Shown: positions 13,326 to 25,019, counted from the first letter of the stretch. The stretch is 64,000 bases of DNA from Membranipora membranacea (GCA_914767715.1 OU612072.1:22508001-22572000); one strand, 5' to 3'. Notes: generated by a model from the sequence alone, not told the origin. Made by a program: numbers and translations.

Positions 13326-14122
13326 ACACAAGGCCTGAGAGAATAGTAATGGCTAGGGTGGATTTTAACTGAAGTGTGAGCATTTGTGGCTGTGAATACA
13401 CATGTGATGGTAGACCATTGGGGACATAAAGCAGTTCCTATCCAATCGTAGTGGCAATGTATGTTGTCAATGACAGTAAGCTAACTATCAAGCCATCACT
13501 GTTGCACACCAGCTATCACAAGGATTGTGCTGTGTCTTCTGGTACTGCGCAACTAAAAAAAACAGAAAATATCACATACGAATCCAATGAGAAGTGTTTG
13601 ATATTATATGTCATGTTATTATGAGCTAAAATTTATAACTCACGTTTTTGCTCACCTCAATCTACTCCTAGCTTTAGGGCAGCATGAGTTAAGCTCACAG
13701 TTTCGTCATTGCCGGTTAATATTATTTGCTTTTTTATGGCTAGATGGTGACTGGTGAACCTCACACCACATTATATATCAATCATGCTCGGCTGGGATAA
13801 AATGAATAATACACAATTTATTTTGATACATACCTGACCCAACTTCCAGCTTAATTACATGAGGCCGTTGTAGGAGACTAGGATATTATCATTATCAGTT
13901 TAGTCCGGGCCACCACAGCTTGAACCTGACTTCGTTACACAGCTATAGAACAGCATGTGAGTCTGACCATCGAACCAAAATACCCATTGTCGCACTATAT
14001 TGTTAGAGGGAAAACAGGCATTCTTTGGTATTCTGTGGTACATGTAAGAGAAATCAATAGCTGAAGTTGTGATGAGTAAGGGCCCGCATGGATATCTACA
14101 AACACAAGATTTCTTGTGTTAA

Positions 14123-15233
14123 GGTAATGTCAAAGACCGATCCGAATATCAACATATCATATACTGTTGGAAAGCTGCCGAGCTACTGAAAATGAATACC
14201 TGAACAAAAACTTGATTCAATCACGTTGTGTCATTTTAGGGAGGAAATGAGGCAGAAAACGCTGTTTTTGCCAAAGCAGATGGGTGAGTCAAATTAAATG
14301 CAAGAAATTTCAAACCAGGTGGAATGCATACTTAGAGATTGCGTTCATCGTAAAATTTGATTTTCTTTGATATATGACTAGTCTAAACTGACTTTTTACG
14401 TCACGCCATACAATGCATTCTTTTTTGTGAAGCCGTGAAAATATGTGAAATTTCAATCATTAATTCAGAACAGATCATAGGCTCGAAACAAAATTATTTA
14501 TGATTTTCCCTTAGAGTACACTTCAAATGCCAAAAAACAGCTATTTTTTGGGACTTTTTGAGGTGTTTTTGGCCATTCTTTTGCGTTAAATTCAAGAAAA
14601 ACGAAGATGCAGTGAAAGAATCTGTTGGCCTTTACTGCGTGCACCATGGGTAATAAAAGCGGCTTCGTATATGAGAACTTTCAAAAAAACTTTGTTTGGC
14701 CACAATAATGGTCATTTGGACAGCACATTTGACGTTATGCATAAGTTGCGAAAAATATTAGCTGTATTCGAGGGTCCACTGTTTTCGCAATATGCAAGCT
14801 ATTTTGTTGAAAGTCAATATGTATGACATTTGAAGTGTACTCTAAGGGAAAATCATAATTAATTTTGTTTTAAGCCTATGATCTGTTCTGAATTAATGAT
14901 TGAAGTGTCACATATTTTCACGGCTTCACAAAAAAAAATGCATTGTATGGCGTGACGTAAAAAGTCAGTTTAGACTAGTCATATATCAAAGAAAATCAAA
15001 TTTTACTATGAACTCAATCTCTAAGTATACATCCCACCTGTTTTGAAATTTCTTGCAATTAATTTGACTCCTTCATCTGCCTTGACAAAAACCGCGTTTT
15101 CTGCCTCATTTCCTCCCTTTGATGACACAACGTCATCGAATCAAGTTTTTGTTCAGGTATTCATTTTCAGTAGCTCGGCAGCTTTCCAACAGTATATGAT
15201 ATGTTGATATTCGGATCAGTCTTTGACATTACC
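14123..15233. mobile_element. 1.1-kb inverted-repeat element flanked by TTAA
   Basis: Two arms of about 410 bp (14,123-14,535 and 14,823-15,233) are reverse complements at roughly 90% or more, around a ~290-bp centre. The ends read GGTAATGTCAAAGAC inward from both sides. Each is flanked by TTAA (14,119-14,122 and 15,234-15,237), as left by piggyBac- and Kolobok-type elements. No open frame of note is present. It is nested in the 12.4-16.1 kb transposon, so it inserted later. A perfect 8-bp-arm hairpin (AACACAAG / CTTGTGTT) lies just outside the left end. Confidence 0.8.
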
Positions 15234-16069
15234 TTAATCATTGCAATAGGCCCTATGCAGTTCATAAAGTAGTTGCCTAACCACTTTCATAGAATCATTT
15301 CAGAGATGATGCTAATGGAGAGGCAACACTGATCTGATGTCTCTTAGAGTAGCACCAAATGCTTTATGTATGACCTAATTTTTATAGAAGAGAATAATTA
15401 TGTATATTCAGAGGTCAGGCTACTTTCCCCTCATGCTTTGAAGCCAAAGAACAGCCATGAACATTTAAAAACAATATTTCAAGATAGGCTAACACCAATA
15501 GAACATACTTGTTAACTCTGTTGAGATGTGATGATGCAGGAGGTAGCCTTGTGCTCCAGTGAAGAGTCAAGTCAAGGGACTCCAATATATACTAAACTGT
15601 GACCATTCTATTCTTTTTCAATTTCTAATAAGTGAGGTTTGTCCTCCATTACAGCCTTCTCTAGTAGCTCCAAGTACTTCCATCATTTTAAAACTTGCAG
15701 GAATATATAGTCAAACCATTCCTCTCTCTAATGCAAAAGTTCATTTGGATTCATCATGACTAATTTCAAATTTGACATCTGCACATGGTGTGCACCGCAC
15801 CGTGCCACCTTGTTCTCCATAATTTTTAATCAAATGACCTTGAGCTAGTGCACCAAGCTAAGTTGCAATGAGCTCTATTAAAAGTCAAAGTTTGATATCT
15901 GTTATATTATTGGTCACTTATCCAAATCATGACATTTCATTGGCCACTGACAATTTAAACTTTGAGCAAATTGATTTAAGAAGGAGAGGATAATCCTGAG
16001 TTCCGTTTTATGAGGGTTTGTAGTTCGTGAGTTTGTGGTTCGGCTTTTCGTACCTACCGTAAGCCGTAC

Positions 16070-16600
16070 ACATAGCTGTCATTTATCAGTGAAGGGGAAG
16101 GTATTTGTAGAACAGTGAGTTCTTATCAGAGGCACATTTCCATTGTTCACAAAATTTATTAATATACCTGGTTTACAGACTCAGCTGTATTCAAATGCTG
16201 CTCAAAGATGACAAAGGGCAGTCTACTGTACCTCAGGCAGAGGAACAAATGGATGTCACTTACTGATGTCTGTGATTGGCTGAGATAACAAATGATTATG
16301 TTTTTGCACTTAACTGTTAGTTTGTTGGTATAAAATTATCTACAAACAAGCCTTGTTCGTGTAGCTCCCTTGGGACCAGGTGATTGAAGCAAAGTGCATG
16401 AGTTTGATTCTCACTCAGGGCACAATAATATCATGCAATACGCAATAGATCACATTTCTATTTTAGTGAGTCAGTCAGTTTGGTTCTCCTGGTATGTTTG
16501 GCAGTTGGTTAAAGTAGTCAGAAAGTATTTCCAAGATTTGGTCCTTCTCTCATCATGGTCACGGAGCTGAATCAGTCCTCTTGGTTTTTGGCAGAAGGAT
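16070..16600. other. No gene recognised
   Basis: Sequence between the right target duplication of the 3.6-kb transposon and the 16.6-kb hairpin. A weak B-box-like stretch near 16,410 was not accepted as a tRNA or SINE. Confidence 0.5.
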
Positions 16601-16718
16601 GGAGGACAAAGCTAGAGAGCTCAAAAATGCAGCAGACAGGATGGACCCTGAAGCTTGTATAGAATGCTGAGGGTCCTGCCTGTCTGCTGCATTTTGCAGT
16701 TCTCTAGTTTTGTCCTCC
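16601..16718. mobile_element. 118-bp hairpin MITE
   Basis: Arms 16,601-16,648 and 16,670-16,718 are near-perfect reverse complements, starting GGAGGACAAA and containing GCAGCAGACAGG. They surround a ~20-bp loop. This is a compact stem-loop without coding capacity, probably a very small MITE or the ends of a deleted element. Confidence 0.75.
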
Positions 16719-17059
16719 AACCGTCTACTCTTCATCTCTCTGGTATACCTCTGAGGGCTGCTCTGTGTTTTTGAGTAAGTATTTCTCTTGGATCATGTAT
16801 TATTCTGCAGGGATACTCTCCTTGGCTTGTTTATATCCTCAATCAACTGCATCAGTTCCTCATGGTGTTTCCGGCCCTGTCGGCAGTCGAATCGGCCCTT
16901 TCCTTCAAGTCTTCCGATCATTGTTCAAAGTCACCATATTCTGCATCCCAGTGCTCTAGACTGGCATCCAATTCCATCCTTAGTTGCTCTCTCTTATTCT
17001 GATCTTTCAGTGTACTCGTGTCTAGTTTCCATTGTGGTTTAGAACAAGATTTCCTACAC

Positions 17060-17760
17060 CTTCGTTTTTATCCTTATTTTAGATCCTAACACGACAAGGG
17101 TCTATGATGAGGTCCAACAAGTGCCAGTGTTTGGACCTCAAGTGCATCAATGTATTCTTGTGTGTCTCCTAGTGCTTAACTAAAGGTGGTCTTAGTTATC
17201 ACAAGGCTGTGCTCTGAGCAAAGAGCTAAGAGTACCATCCATTTGTGTTGCACTCTCCTATTCCTTGACTGCCAAGTGCTCCTTTCCAATTTTCTGAGTC
17301 TGAGCCTATTCGCACATTGAAATCACCAATCAGTATCAGTCTAACACCAGCTGGAACGCGCTTAATTGTTTCCCTCAGATGACTGTAGAATTGCTCCTTC
17401 ACTTCATTGGTATTGGTCGTTGTGGGAGCATATACACTAATGAAGGTAGCAAATAGTTTCTTCTGAAGATGCAGTCTTAGCGTCACTATACGTTCATTGA
17501 CTGGTTCTTCATACAAAGTGGAAGTTATACTCCTGCGTCTCTCCTTTCTTCAGCAAACTTTCCATTCCAGAAGAAAACATACCCATGATCTTCCAAGCTA
17601 TCATATCCTGGCAATCATCTTTCGCTGAGTGCTGCCACATCTACACCATATCGAACTCCATGGCCAAGTACGGTCTGCCTCTCTGGAAGCTGTCATCTTG
17701 AACTATCCATTAACTAAGTAGATTAAATTCTGCTAAATATCAAGCTGCATCTCCGTATTT
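17060..17760 (-). pseudogene. LINE endonuclease fragment (CFDP2-like)
   Basis: On the minus strand, broken frames give the core of an apurinic-type LINE endonuclease in order: a VDVAALSE stretch (about 17,640), GYVFFWNGK (about 17,570), the open part with FISVYAPTT and LIGDFNVRIGSD (17,516-17,226), then HLRSKHWHLLDLIID in another frame (about 17,110). This matches the order in elements often annotated as craniofacial-development-protein-2-like. The GDFN motif is an endonuclease signature. No reverse transcriptase follows, so this is a truncated dead copy of the same broad family as the 19-22 kb element. Confidence 0.75.
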
Positions 17761-19269
17761 CTTCCTTCATTCTCATAGCACACTACTCGCTGGTTTTTCT
17801 GGGCTACATCTGAGCTAGCATGAGCTTGTTTTTGTTTGACTATTTATGAAAACTGCTTGCAAGGAGGTTACACCAACATCTAGCTTATGCTCGACTAGAA
17901 GCACTCACTTGGCAGCAAGAGAGATGACCAGTGCCAAGGACAGGTTTAGACAGACAGCGCCCCTTGTCTGTTGCAGTGACTGACCAGAAGATAAGTATGT
18001 TATCCCAGCTCTCGTTGGAGTGTGTGTCACCTTAAACCGACTGACATGGTCCACTTCAGACATGGATGTGCGTTCTTATCCTGGTAGTCGGTTTAGTCAC
18101 TGACCGCTTGACCCATGCCACAGGTTTCACCGGTTTTTTATGGTTATCAGGTAGCAAGTAGTGACCTGACTTGGGTATCGCACCATTAATCAATTGTTTT
18201 TGGTGATGGTGAGGTTTCACAATGGGTTTGCGTGCCAATGGATTTGTTTCAAGTAACAAAAAGGGGGGATGGGCTTTCAAGGTTGATAAGAAGTGATAAA
18301 AAATGTCAAGATGTGAGTAGGCTAGCATAACTCGGGGCATAACTTTTTGACAAGGCAATCACTGATAATGCCGACTACAGAAATTTGGATATTCTATAGT
18401 ACTAACTTGCAGAGGTTTGCTCAGTGTCTTGGTTAGCTTGCTTTATCCTAGAGGCTTTCGTTTTTCTCTTTCCATGTTCTGCAAAAATGAATGTTTGTAT
18501 GGTAAATCGACAATTGATGATGGTTTGTGTAATGACTGTCAATCAGAATAGAATAAATGAATATGCTGAACTCAATCAGACTTAAGTTTGGGATCAGCCA
18601 GTATATCTCAAGTGAAAAAGTGACATATAATAATTTGTGATTCACAACATAGAACGTTTCATCTAATATGCTCCAACTTATCTCCTTTGGTTTTCAAGTC
18701 ATTCTTGCGAATGTTTGTCACAACAAAGATCTTCTTGTAACAGGTGCAGTGAGCAAGTCCCTTATGGCCCCGTCCAACATCAAACATAGAAAATGCAGTA
18801 AGCTGTCAAATGTAAATTATATTCATATTTGCAAGTTTTGGGAAATTTGCATAATAATGGGATTTCATCATCCACCCATTCTCACAAAGTACATTGGCGA
18901 TTTTTTGGTCAATTGCAATATGTAGCAGTGGGTTATAAGTACTTACTCCTCCCACTAGGCTTTGAGCTTTTATCATGCATCATTTGGTTGAACTTGTCAT
19001 TCGAATCCCTTCCACTCCCTGAAAAAAATGTTTTGAAACTAGAAGCGGTATTACTCACATGATCACAATTTATGTCATAGGAGTCTGCCACTGTCATAAG
19101 CTAGATATCCTTAGTTAGTTTGGTAAGTCACTAAAGTAAGTCAGTTGGAAAGCTATTAAATCAGCAGGACATATTGGATCTTGTTGTCAGGTGACAATAC
19201 ATTCTTTCTCGCCATAGATGATGTGTTCAAGATGTCACTATTTTGAACACCCAAACCTTCTGTTGTTAA

Positions 19270-22200
19270 TTACAATTAGCTTACTACTACTACTGGCAAT
19301 CCATTGGTTCCGATGATGACTTCTGCTTCTGAATCATTTGTGCCAACTCGCTCTGTTTTTTGTCAGCGTCTGCCAAACATTTGTTGGCATGTTGAGATCT
19401 TTGAGACTTGACTTGACTGTTCCCTTGTATCGCAGCTTTGGTCAACCTCTGCTACAAGATCCGACTTTTAGTTGAGAGAAGAGTATTTGTTTTGGTAAAC
19501 TGTTTTCATTTTGCCTGCAGACATGACCGGTCCATCTCAGTGTTCCTCGTCTAAGGATGTCATACACGCTGGCCAAGCCCATTTTTGGAGTATTTTCTTG
19601 TTGCTAATGCGGTGCCACCATTTTATCTTGAGAATGTTCCTCAGGTGCCTCATCATGTACGCGCTAAGCCTGTGGGATGTAATCCAATACACACCCCATG
19701 ATTTCACACCATACAGTAGCGTGGATAGGACTATTGCACGATAAACTGCAGCTTTGGTCTTGATGGTGAGGTGTTTATTATCCCATACTCGTTCTCGCAG
19801 CCTCCCAAAAGCAGTGGATGCTTTCGAGATCCTTGATTTCAATTCTTGTTCGTGTCTGACACTGTTGACCCTAGATATTTGAAGTGGCTTACTCTATTTA
19901 GATCTTGATCATCAATTTTGATATTCAGGCCCTCAGGGTTAGATCCTGGGACTGGTTGGTACATCATCTCTGTTTCTTTGATGTTGATCTTAAGTCCAAA
20001 TGCCTTTGCTGCATCTGAAAACCTTGTGATGATTGCTTGTGCATCATCAAAGCTGTGAGCCTTGAAGGCTGTGTCGTCCGCAAACATCAATTCTCTCACT
20101 AATATATCTTTGGTCTTGAGTGTTGATTTAAACTGGTTGACGTTGAAGAGATCTGCGTTTTGGTGGCTTTTGATTAGGACTCCCTTGTTACAGTCATTGA
20201 ATGCATGGGTTAGAGTTGAAGTGAGGAATAAAGAAAAGAGTGTCAGTGCGAGAACACATCCTTGTTTGTCCCGATTTGATACCGTAAACGGATCCGAGAG
20301 TTCGCCGTTCAAGCTTACTCTGGCATGCATGTTTGCATGCAAGGCTTTGATGAGGTTGGTGAACTTTTGTGGGCAGCCATAACTATTAAGCAGCTCCCAT
20401 AGGGCGGTTCTAGTCACAGTGTCGAATGCTTTAGAAAAGATATTGCCTCTCTCAGCTCTGCCTTTACAGATTGAACATTAAACTTGTCAAAGGGCAACCA
20501 GGGTTTCAAACAACTTCTCATAGGCCATCATTGATTAATAGCAGATTGCACCTTCTGCAGAGGGAAAAAGACAAAATCTACTTCGGATGATTATTCAGCC
20601 AGAATTCCTCTGAAACATTTCATACATCAGGTACTCAAACTCAGCTAAAATAAAATACCACAGAGCAGTTTCCTGTTCCTGTTATTATTTATCTTGTCCT
20701 CTATCATCATTAAAGCAATGTCTTGGAACCTTCCCTAAACCGAAGTGTTACCCAGCTTAGAGTCAGCAACTATACTCCATCAAGAGTTAACCAGGGGAAG
20801 GCAATTTCTAATTTATTCATGATCTGTACTATTCACCCTTGTAACATTTATTATTTGTCTATCTTGAATAATCTCGGCATTGAATAAGAGTGTTGACAAT
20901 GATTGATGGTCAAAATTAACTTAGTAAATTCCAAGATTAAAATTATTTTCCTATGTAGTTGAGAATTTCTGCATTTCTGAATATCTCCATTGTTGATCAT
21001 AGCCCCAAAAAAAAGCTTGCACGTAAAAAGTCAAATGAATTTTTTTAGCAAATTGAGAGCAGATAACTCATACAGCCCATTGTTTTTTTATATGAGTTTG
21101 ACTCCACATGAAGAGTATATAAAAGTGGTTCAATAACGTGAGTGGCACTTAGGTGAGTTGGGGGAGTCAATTTTACAAACCCATGCAGAAAACTTCATTC
21201 AGTCAAATGAATTTAAGCATTGTATATACCACTTTCCCATCCCCCTATCAATCCTTGACCCAGTATAGTTTGAGTTTTGCATCGCGTAATGCACAAAGTT
21301 GATGCTGCCTAGCACATCATTTACTACCCATTAATGCATTGCTGCGAAACCGTGGTTGCCCTTTAACATCCAGCTTCAATTTAATACTTGATCTTTATGA
21401 CATTCGTTTGCGAATGATAAGGTTTACTTTCGAAACTATCATTATGTGAACAGCAGTTTGCACCTCTCATTGCCCTGGTGTTCTGGAAATCTTGTATATC
21501 TCATTGACGGGTGATTAAAAAGTCAATCAGGTGCAATTGCTTAGACCTTGGATGCATCTATGAATTCTTATGCACTGGTTGATGGTTAAAGTAGGTGTTT
21601 GTAATGGCGAGCTGGTGTTAGAACACAGGGCAAGGAGGATTTCTCCATTGCTGTTTTTCTCTACCGCTGTTGAATTTTCCATATGTGATGGTCTGATCCT
21701 ACTCTGACGATGAAGTCTCCTAGCATTATAATTTTTACTGCATTCGGATTGTCTTTGAGCACCTGGCTGAGCTTGTCATAGAACCCCCTCAATGATTCCC
21801 GGTGGGTTTGTCATGGTTGGTGGATAGACACTTATGATAGTACAGTGCCTTTTGTGCTTCAGTGGTATTCGTAGAAATATTATTCTATCGTTAATGGCTT
21901 TGGGCTCCTCGTCCATCTGAGTGACTGTGATGTTACTGATTGCTATAGCTACACCAGCCTGCTTTGGTTCAGTTGATGGGTTTCCGTTCCAGAATATGGT
22001 GTACCCTGAAGCTTCTTCTCGTATACTCTCGCACCCAGGGAACCTCACCTCACTTAGTGCAGCTTTGTCGATATTGTATTTCCTGAGTTCATTTGCTATG
22101 ATAGCATTTCTCCGTTCCAGTCTGCAAGCTAATATCCTGTCCAACACATGGCTGACATTCCATTCATCTAGTTTCAATTTCTATGATTGGACTTTGTTAA

Positions 22201-22620
22201 CCCAGGCGACGTCCAAGCCGGTATGAGTGTTCGTTGTCGTTGTCATTATTCATAGAGATTGCTGGCAAGGTATTAGACTAGGCTGGCCGGAAGATACATA
22301 GAGTTCATACCACCCTCGAGTCAGGGTGCCACTTTCCCTGGGTTTTCTGTTGGGGTTTGCTCTCTTAGCCTTTGTCCTGAAAGGGGACGGCTGCAAACGG
22401 CAGGGTACTGGGCTGGTAGATGAGCGTAAGACCCAAGGTGCATGCGCTCTTAGAGGCAGGTTTTGTTTTTGTCCTACCAGGGTGTCTACCCACCCTCCCA
22501 CTTCCTGTTAAGCCAGTGAGTGTTCCGGCTTAGTCGGCGGGGGCCTTGACCATGTGGCAGGTGGTACTGGGTTACAGTGTTTACCAGTAGCAAGCTTATC
22601 ACCCTAAGCCTGCCTGACCT
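19270..22620 (-). mobile_element. CFDP2-like LINE, full-length but degenerate
   Basis: Read on the minus strand, the order is that of one non-LTR retrotransposon. First come the 5' leader and N-terminal part (22,501-22,250). The endonuclease follows (22,177 to about 21,330), with AALSEVRFPG, FWNG, VYPPT, MLGDFIVRVGSDH and, in broken frame, a region resembling the family's WMHPRSK-WHLIDF stretch. Reverse transcriptase runs from about 20,465 to 19,840, with FSKAFDTVTR, a QGCVLA motif, the catalytic block MFADDTA, and YLGSTVSD. The tail (19,842-19,270) has SKASTAFGRLR, VYRAIVLSTLLYGVKSW and finally YKGT-VKSSLKDLNMP in another frame. Stops and shifts are frequent, and 21,330-20,470 yields no clear RT N-terminus. 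It lies just downstream of the last visible exon of the Roco-caspase gene, on the same strand. Confidence 0.8.
19537..20465 (-). pseudogene. Reverse transcriptase domain of the LINE
   Basis: The longest open part of the 19.3-22.6 kb LINE runs 20,417-19,839 and continues after a stop to 19,537. Visible reverse-transcriptase motifs in order are FSKAFDT (motif A region), RDKQGCVLALTLFSLFL (motif B), ELMFADDTAF (motif C, catalytic FADD), ETEMMYQP and FKYLGSTV. The C-terminal part has TLLYGVKSWGVYW and LRNILKIKWWHR. Compared with the family consensus, QGC-APTLFS-reads QGCVLALTLFS, a change next to motif B. The frame is broken at the 5' end and again at 19,839, so it is not expected to be active. 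Confidence 0.8.
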
Positions 22621-22801
22621 AGCTTAATTTAGCTTAATATGTTACTATATCTTTGTTTCTTTTCACTTTTTATTTGTCTTAGTCCAAAATTTTATTGCGA
22701 ATTAAATCATAATAAAACACTCGATGAGAACATAGCTTCACAGGTAAGAGCTTATTCTTAATACGTGTACAGAAGAGAATCATACCATGATGAATATGAT
22801 C

Positions 22802-22953
22802 TCAATCCTGAAGCCTAGACAATTCAGTGTTTTGCAGCATTAAATTCATTGTTGCATTGGACTGGAGGGAATAAACACACCTTTCATAGTACTCACCTGA
22901 TCCGGCACTTTGAGACTTCTGCACACCTTCTGAATTCATTGACATCTCATGGT
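22802..22953 (-). CDS. Roco-caspase gene: exon after the catalytic cysteine
   Basis: The acceptor TTTTTTGTAG lies at 22,954. The first two bases complete a GAC codon with the preceding exon, giving ...DCCSGDHEMSMNSEG. The residue after SG is therefore Asp, as in caspase QACRGD. Two ends are possible. A strong donor (TCAG|GTGAGT) at 22,897/22,896 would give a 57-bp exon in phase 1, leading to a p10 exon not found in the window. Alternatively, reading through gives 32 more residues ending at TGA 22,804-22,802, with an AATAAA signal at 22,696-22,691. In that case the protein would end after a linker and lack p10. The Ser/Gly-rich linker resembles an inter-subunit region. The exon start is firm; the end is open. 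Confidence 0.7.
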
Positions 22954-23516
22954 CTACAAAAAAGCAAAATTCAACCATGAACACGAGTAAGCTGAACAGG
23001 TTCTGAAGCATTTTTGGGAGTTATTGTTGCTATAACCTTAGGAGTAAATCATGGCAACAAGCATAGCATTTAAGCACAATAAAAATTAGAAGTCACTAAG
23101 GCCTACAATAGAGCCCTATAATAATTTAACCTCTGGATTAATAGCTTAATTTTAAAATCGTTGCAAGTTTTCTTTATTGTGCCTCAACAAACTACTGTTA
23201 TCGAAGTAATGTGTGTATTTATTGGTTATTTGACAGTATAGTTTTGTTGTTGCGGGGTTGCTCAAAAGTCAAAACTACTAATTTTGACTTATCCAGCTAC
23301 TCTTCAACAAGCAACAATACCCACTAATAACTAACCACTAACCACTAACAAACCCATAACTGCAATGCAGTCTAAAGCAGTACTCTCAGCTGACGTCAGA
23401 ATAAACACTTCATTATGAATTATTACCTGTCACTGTTAGACGCCAAGAGATCTCTACAAAAGGCATTTAACACAATCGGAAGACAATAATCAAACTGCAC
23501 CTTCTTTGAGACCTAC

Positions 23517-23772
23517 CCCCAGAGCAGCAGTCAAATATGACCATCTTTGGTTTCCTTCTCATAGCTGGGAAGTTCTGAGGTGACAGCATACGCAGCACAT
23601 CAACTCTCCTGACATGCACACCCTCTTCATCATCATCACTATGACATTGGATTGTACCATAATCACCATGCCCATTGATTACAAGAGCGAACATTCCAAG
23701 ACTTGAATGTACTGACGTTTTTGTCTTCTTATCTTGACAATGTATCTCTTTCCATATAGCTTCAAATAATTC
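23517..23772 (-). CDS. Roco-caspase gene: catalytic p20 exon (His and Cys)
   Basis: This 256-bp exon starts after TTCCTGGCAG (phase 0, GAATTATTTGAAGC) and ends TCTGGGG|GTAGGT (phase 1). It encodes ELFEAIWKEIH, a lysine-rich turn, then MFALVINGHGDYG. The last matches the caspase SHGxxG block with the catalytic His. KPKMVIFDCCSG follows, matching KPKLFFIQACRG with the catalytic Cys. The first two and fourth residues of QACRG are replaced (D, C and S), making the site look like the metacaspase DCCHSG. The fold order (helix, His loop, VRRVDVLRML helix, Cys strand) is that of a C14 peptidase. An Asp/Glu-rich insert (HSDDDEEG) lies between the two motifs. Activity is plausible but unproven because p10 is not seen. 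Confidence 0.85.
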
Positions 23773-24347
23773 CTGCCAGGAATGAAAGCAGCGATATAAC
23801 TTAAATTATTTTTGTGAATAAGACGCCTAGCAATCACCAAAAATATTTTCAAACTCAGTAAATTATTTGAATTGTTCGGCTCAATGACTCGAGTATATTT
23901 GAGTATCACAATTACTGATAGAAAGGCCAATATTTAAACATCATTAATCACCTTTCTCAAAATTCAGCCGGTTTAACATTGCTGTCATGTCTTGCATGAT
24001 AACACGACAGAAGGGGAGAAGAGGATTGCGATTGTTATTTTTAACAGTTGAGTTTGGCCTAATCCACCAACTGTGCTTCAAATATGGACAATCAAAACTA
24101 CTAGCTGCAGATTCCTCTTCTGATTGCTAACATGTAACCATGATGATGGTAATTGCATCAAGTTGCTCGACTCCATTCATTAGATATAGAGGAGTAGGTG
24201 ATGTGGCGGTTCTCATTAACACTTAAAACAACTGCATAATGCTATCTGGCAGATAATAAATGAAACTTAGAAGAGACAGAAGATGAAACCAAACGCCGAA
24301 TGCTAGCCTTTTTGTGTCAAAGGTGAGCATGTATAGATGAAAATTAC

Positions 24348-24503
24348 CTTTGGACTCCAGGATTTATGTGCGCTGTAGCCACTTATGATGAAACCAAAGT
24401 TTTCAAACATCTCTCTTAGGTTATCATAGTCATGTTTTGCTCCCTCCAGTCCTGAGTCAATGATGATCAATACTCTTCCTCTTATGGGGGTCATCTCATA
24501 CAA
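24348..24503 (-). CDS. Roco-caspase gene: start of the caspase-like p20
   Basis: The exon is 156 bp, phase 0-0, with acceptor GGATTTTAG before TTGTATGAG and donor CCAAAG|GTAATT. It encodes LYEMTPIRGRVLIIIDSG, then DYDNLREMFENFGFII. This is the first strand and helix of a caspase p20 (consensus Y.M....RG.ALIINN...DxxNLxxxFxxLGF). The segment between, GLEGAKH, is where classical caspases have R-x-GT with the S1-pocket arginine. No arginine is present there, so cleavage after aspartate is doubtful. That reading rests on an eye alignment. Confidence 0.8.
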
Positions 24504-24651
24504 CTAAAATCCAAACATGATTAATCAGAATACCATAACCGTCTCTTTTTGAATTGAATTTTCATCAGATCCGAGTACTTTTCAAAATAGTGTTACTACG
24601 AGCAAACTTCTGTATAACACATTCATCATCATTTCCCAGTTAAGTTCAAAC

Positions 24652-24815
24652 CTTTGAAATCCTTTCCACAGGATATGGAGATTGCTGGGGTACTGGTTTA
24701 TCGCTTATTCTTGCATGATCTTTAACAAGAAGCTTGATCTGTTTCATGACATCTACTGTGTTCTCCTGGATATATTTGCCAAGGGCAGCCTTGTGCTTTG
24801 CCAAATCTTTTCGAC
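24652..24815 (-). CDS. Roco-caspase gene: helical linker exon
   Basis: The 164-bp exon has acceptor ACAATTTCAAG at 24,816 and donor CAAAG|GTTTGA at 24,652. The donor is weak but gives phase 0, which the next exon needs. The first two bases join a T from the Roc-COR exon to make Cys, giving GPCRKDLAKHKAALGKY. The rest is amphipathic and helical (IQENTVDVMKQIKLLVKDH), then a Pro-rich tail (DKPVPQQSPYPVERISK) just ahead of the caspase fold. It resembles a short pro-domain or hinge rather than a recognisable death-fold domain. Confidence 0.7.
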
Positions 24816-25019
24816 CTTGAAATTGTAATAATGTCTAAAAGTTGTAGTAACCATTAATACTCTTTGATGAATCTTAAACTTAGGTGATCAGCAACCAACC
24901 AATATCCAATATACTCACAATCATAATAGTCTCAAAATTCTACCCAAAATATTATTTGGGATAATCCTATCGATTTCCTTGCAAATGGAACATACAAAGT
25001 TTGAGAAAATACCACATAC

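Larger units (their letters stand above)
12447..16059. mobile_element. 3.6-kb TIR transposon with 10-bp target duplication
   Basis: The ends are inverted: CGGTAGGTAAGAAAAACCGA on the left and, read inward from the right, CGGTAGGTACGAAAAGCCGA. Imperfect similarity continues for about 65 bp. The element is flanked on both sides by the identical 10-mer TAAGCCGTAC (12,437-12,446 and 16,060-16,069), a perfect target-site duplication. Just inside, both ends also share a GGTTATCCTCTC / GATTATCCTCTCC block. I see no transposase, so it is probably non-autonomous. Ten-base duplications are unusual (IS4EU-type elements make them; Mutator-like elements make 8-10 bp), so the superfamily is left open. Two other inverted-repeat elements are nested inside. 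Confidence 0.8.

Noticed and set aside
16370-16425. tRNA-like B box (GAGTTTGATTCTCACTCAGG)
   Set aside because: No convincing A box at the right distance.
18056-18358. Minus-strand open frame with AYS, considered as the missing caspase p10
   Set aside because: Only three residues resemble the p10 AYS block; the surrounding GSWF-type motifs are missing and there is no matching acceptor in the required phase.
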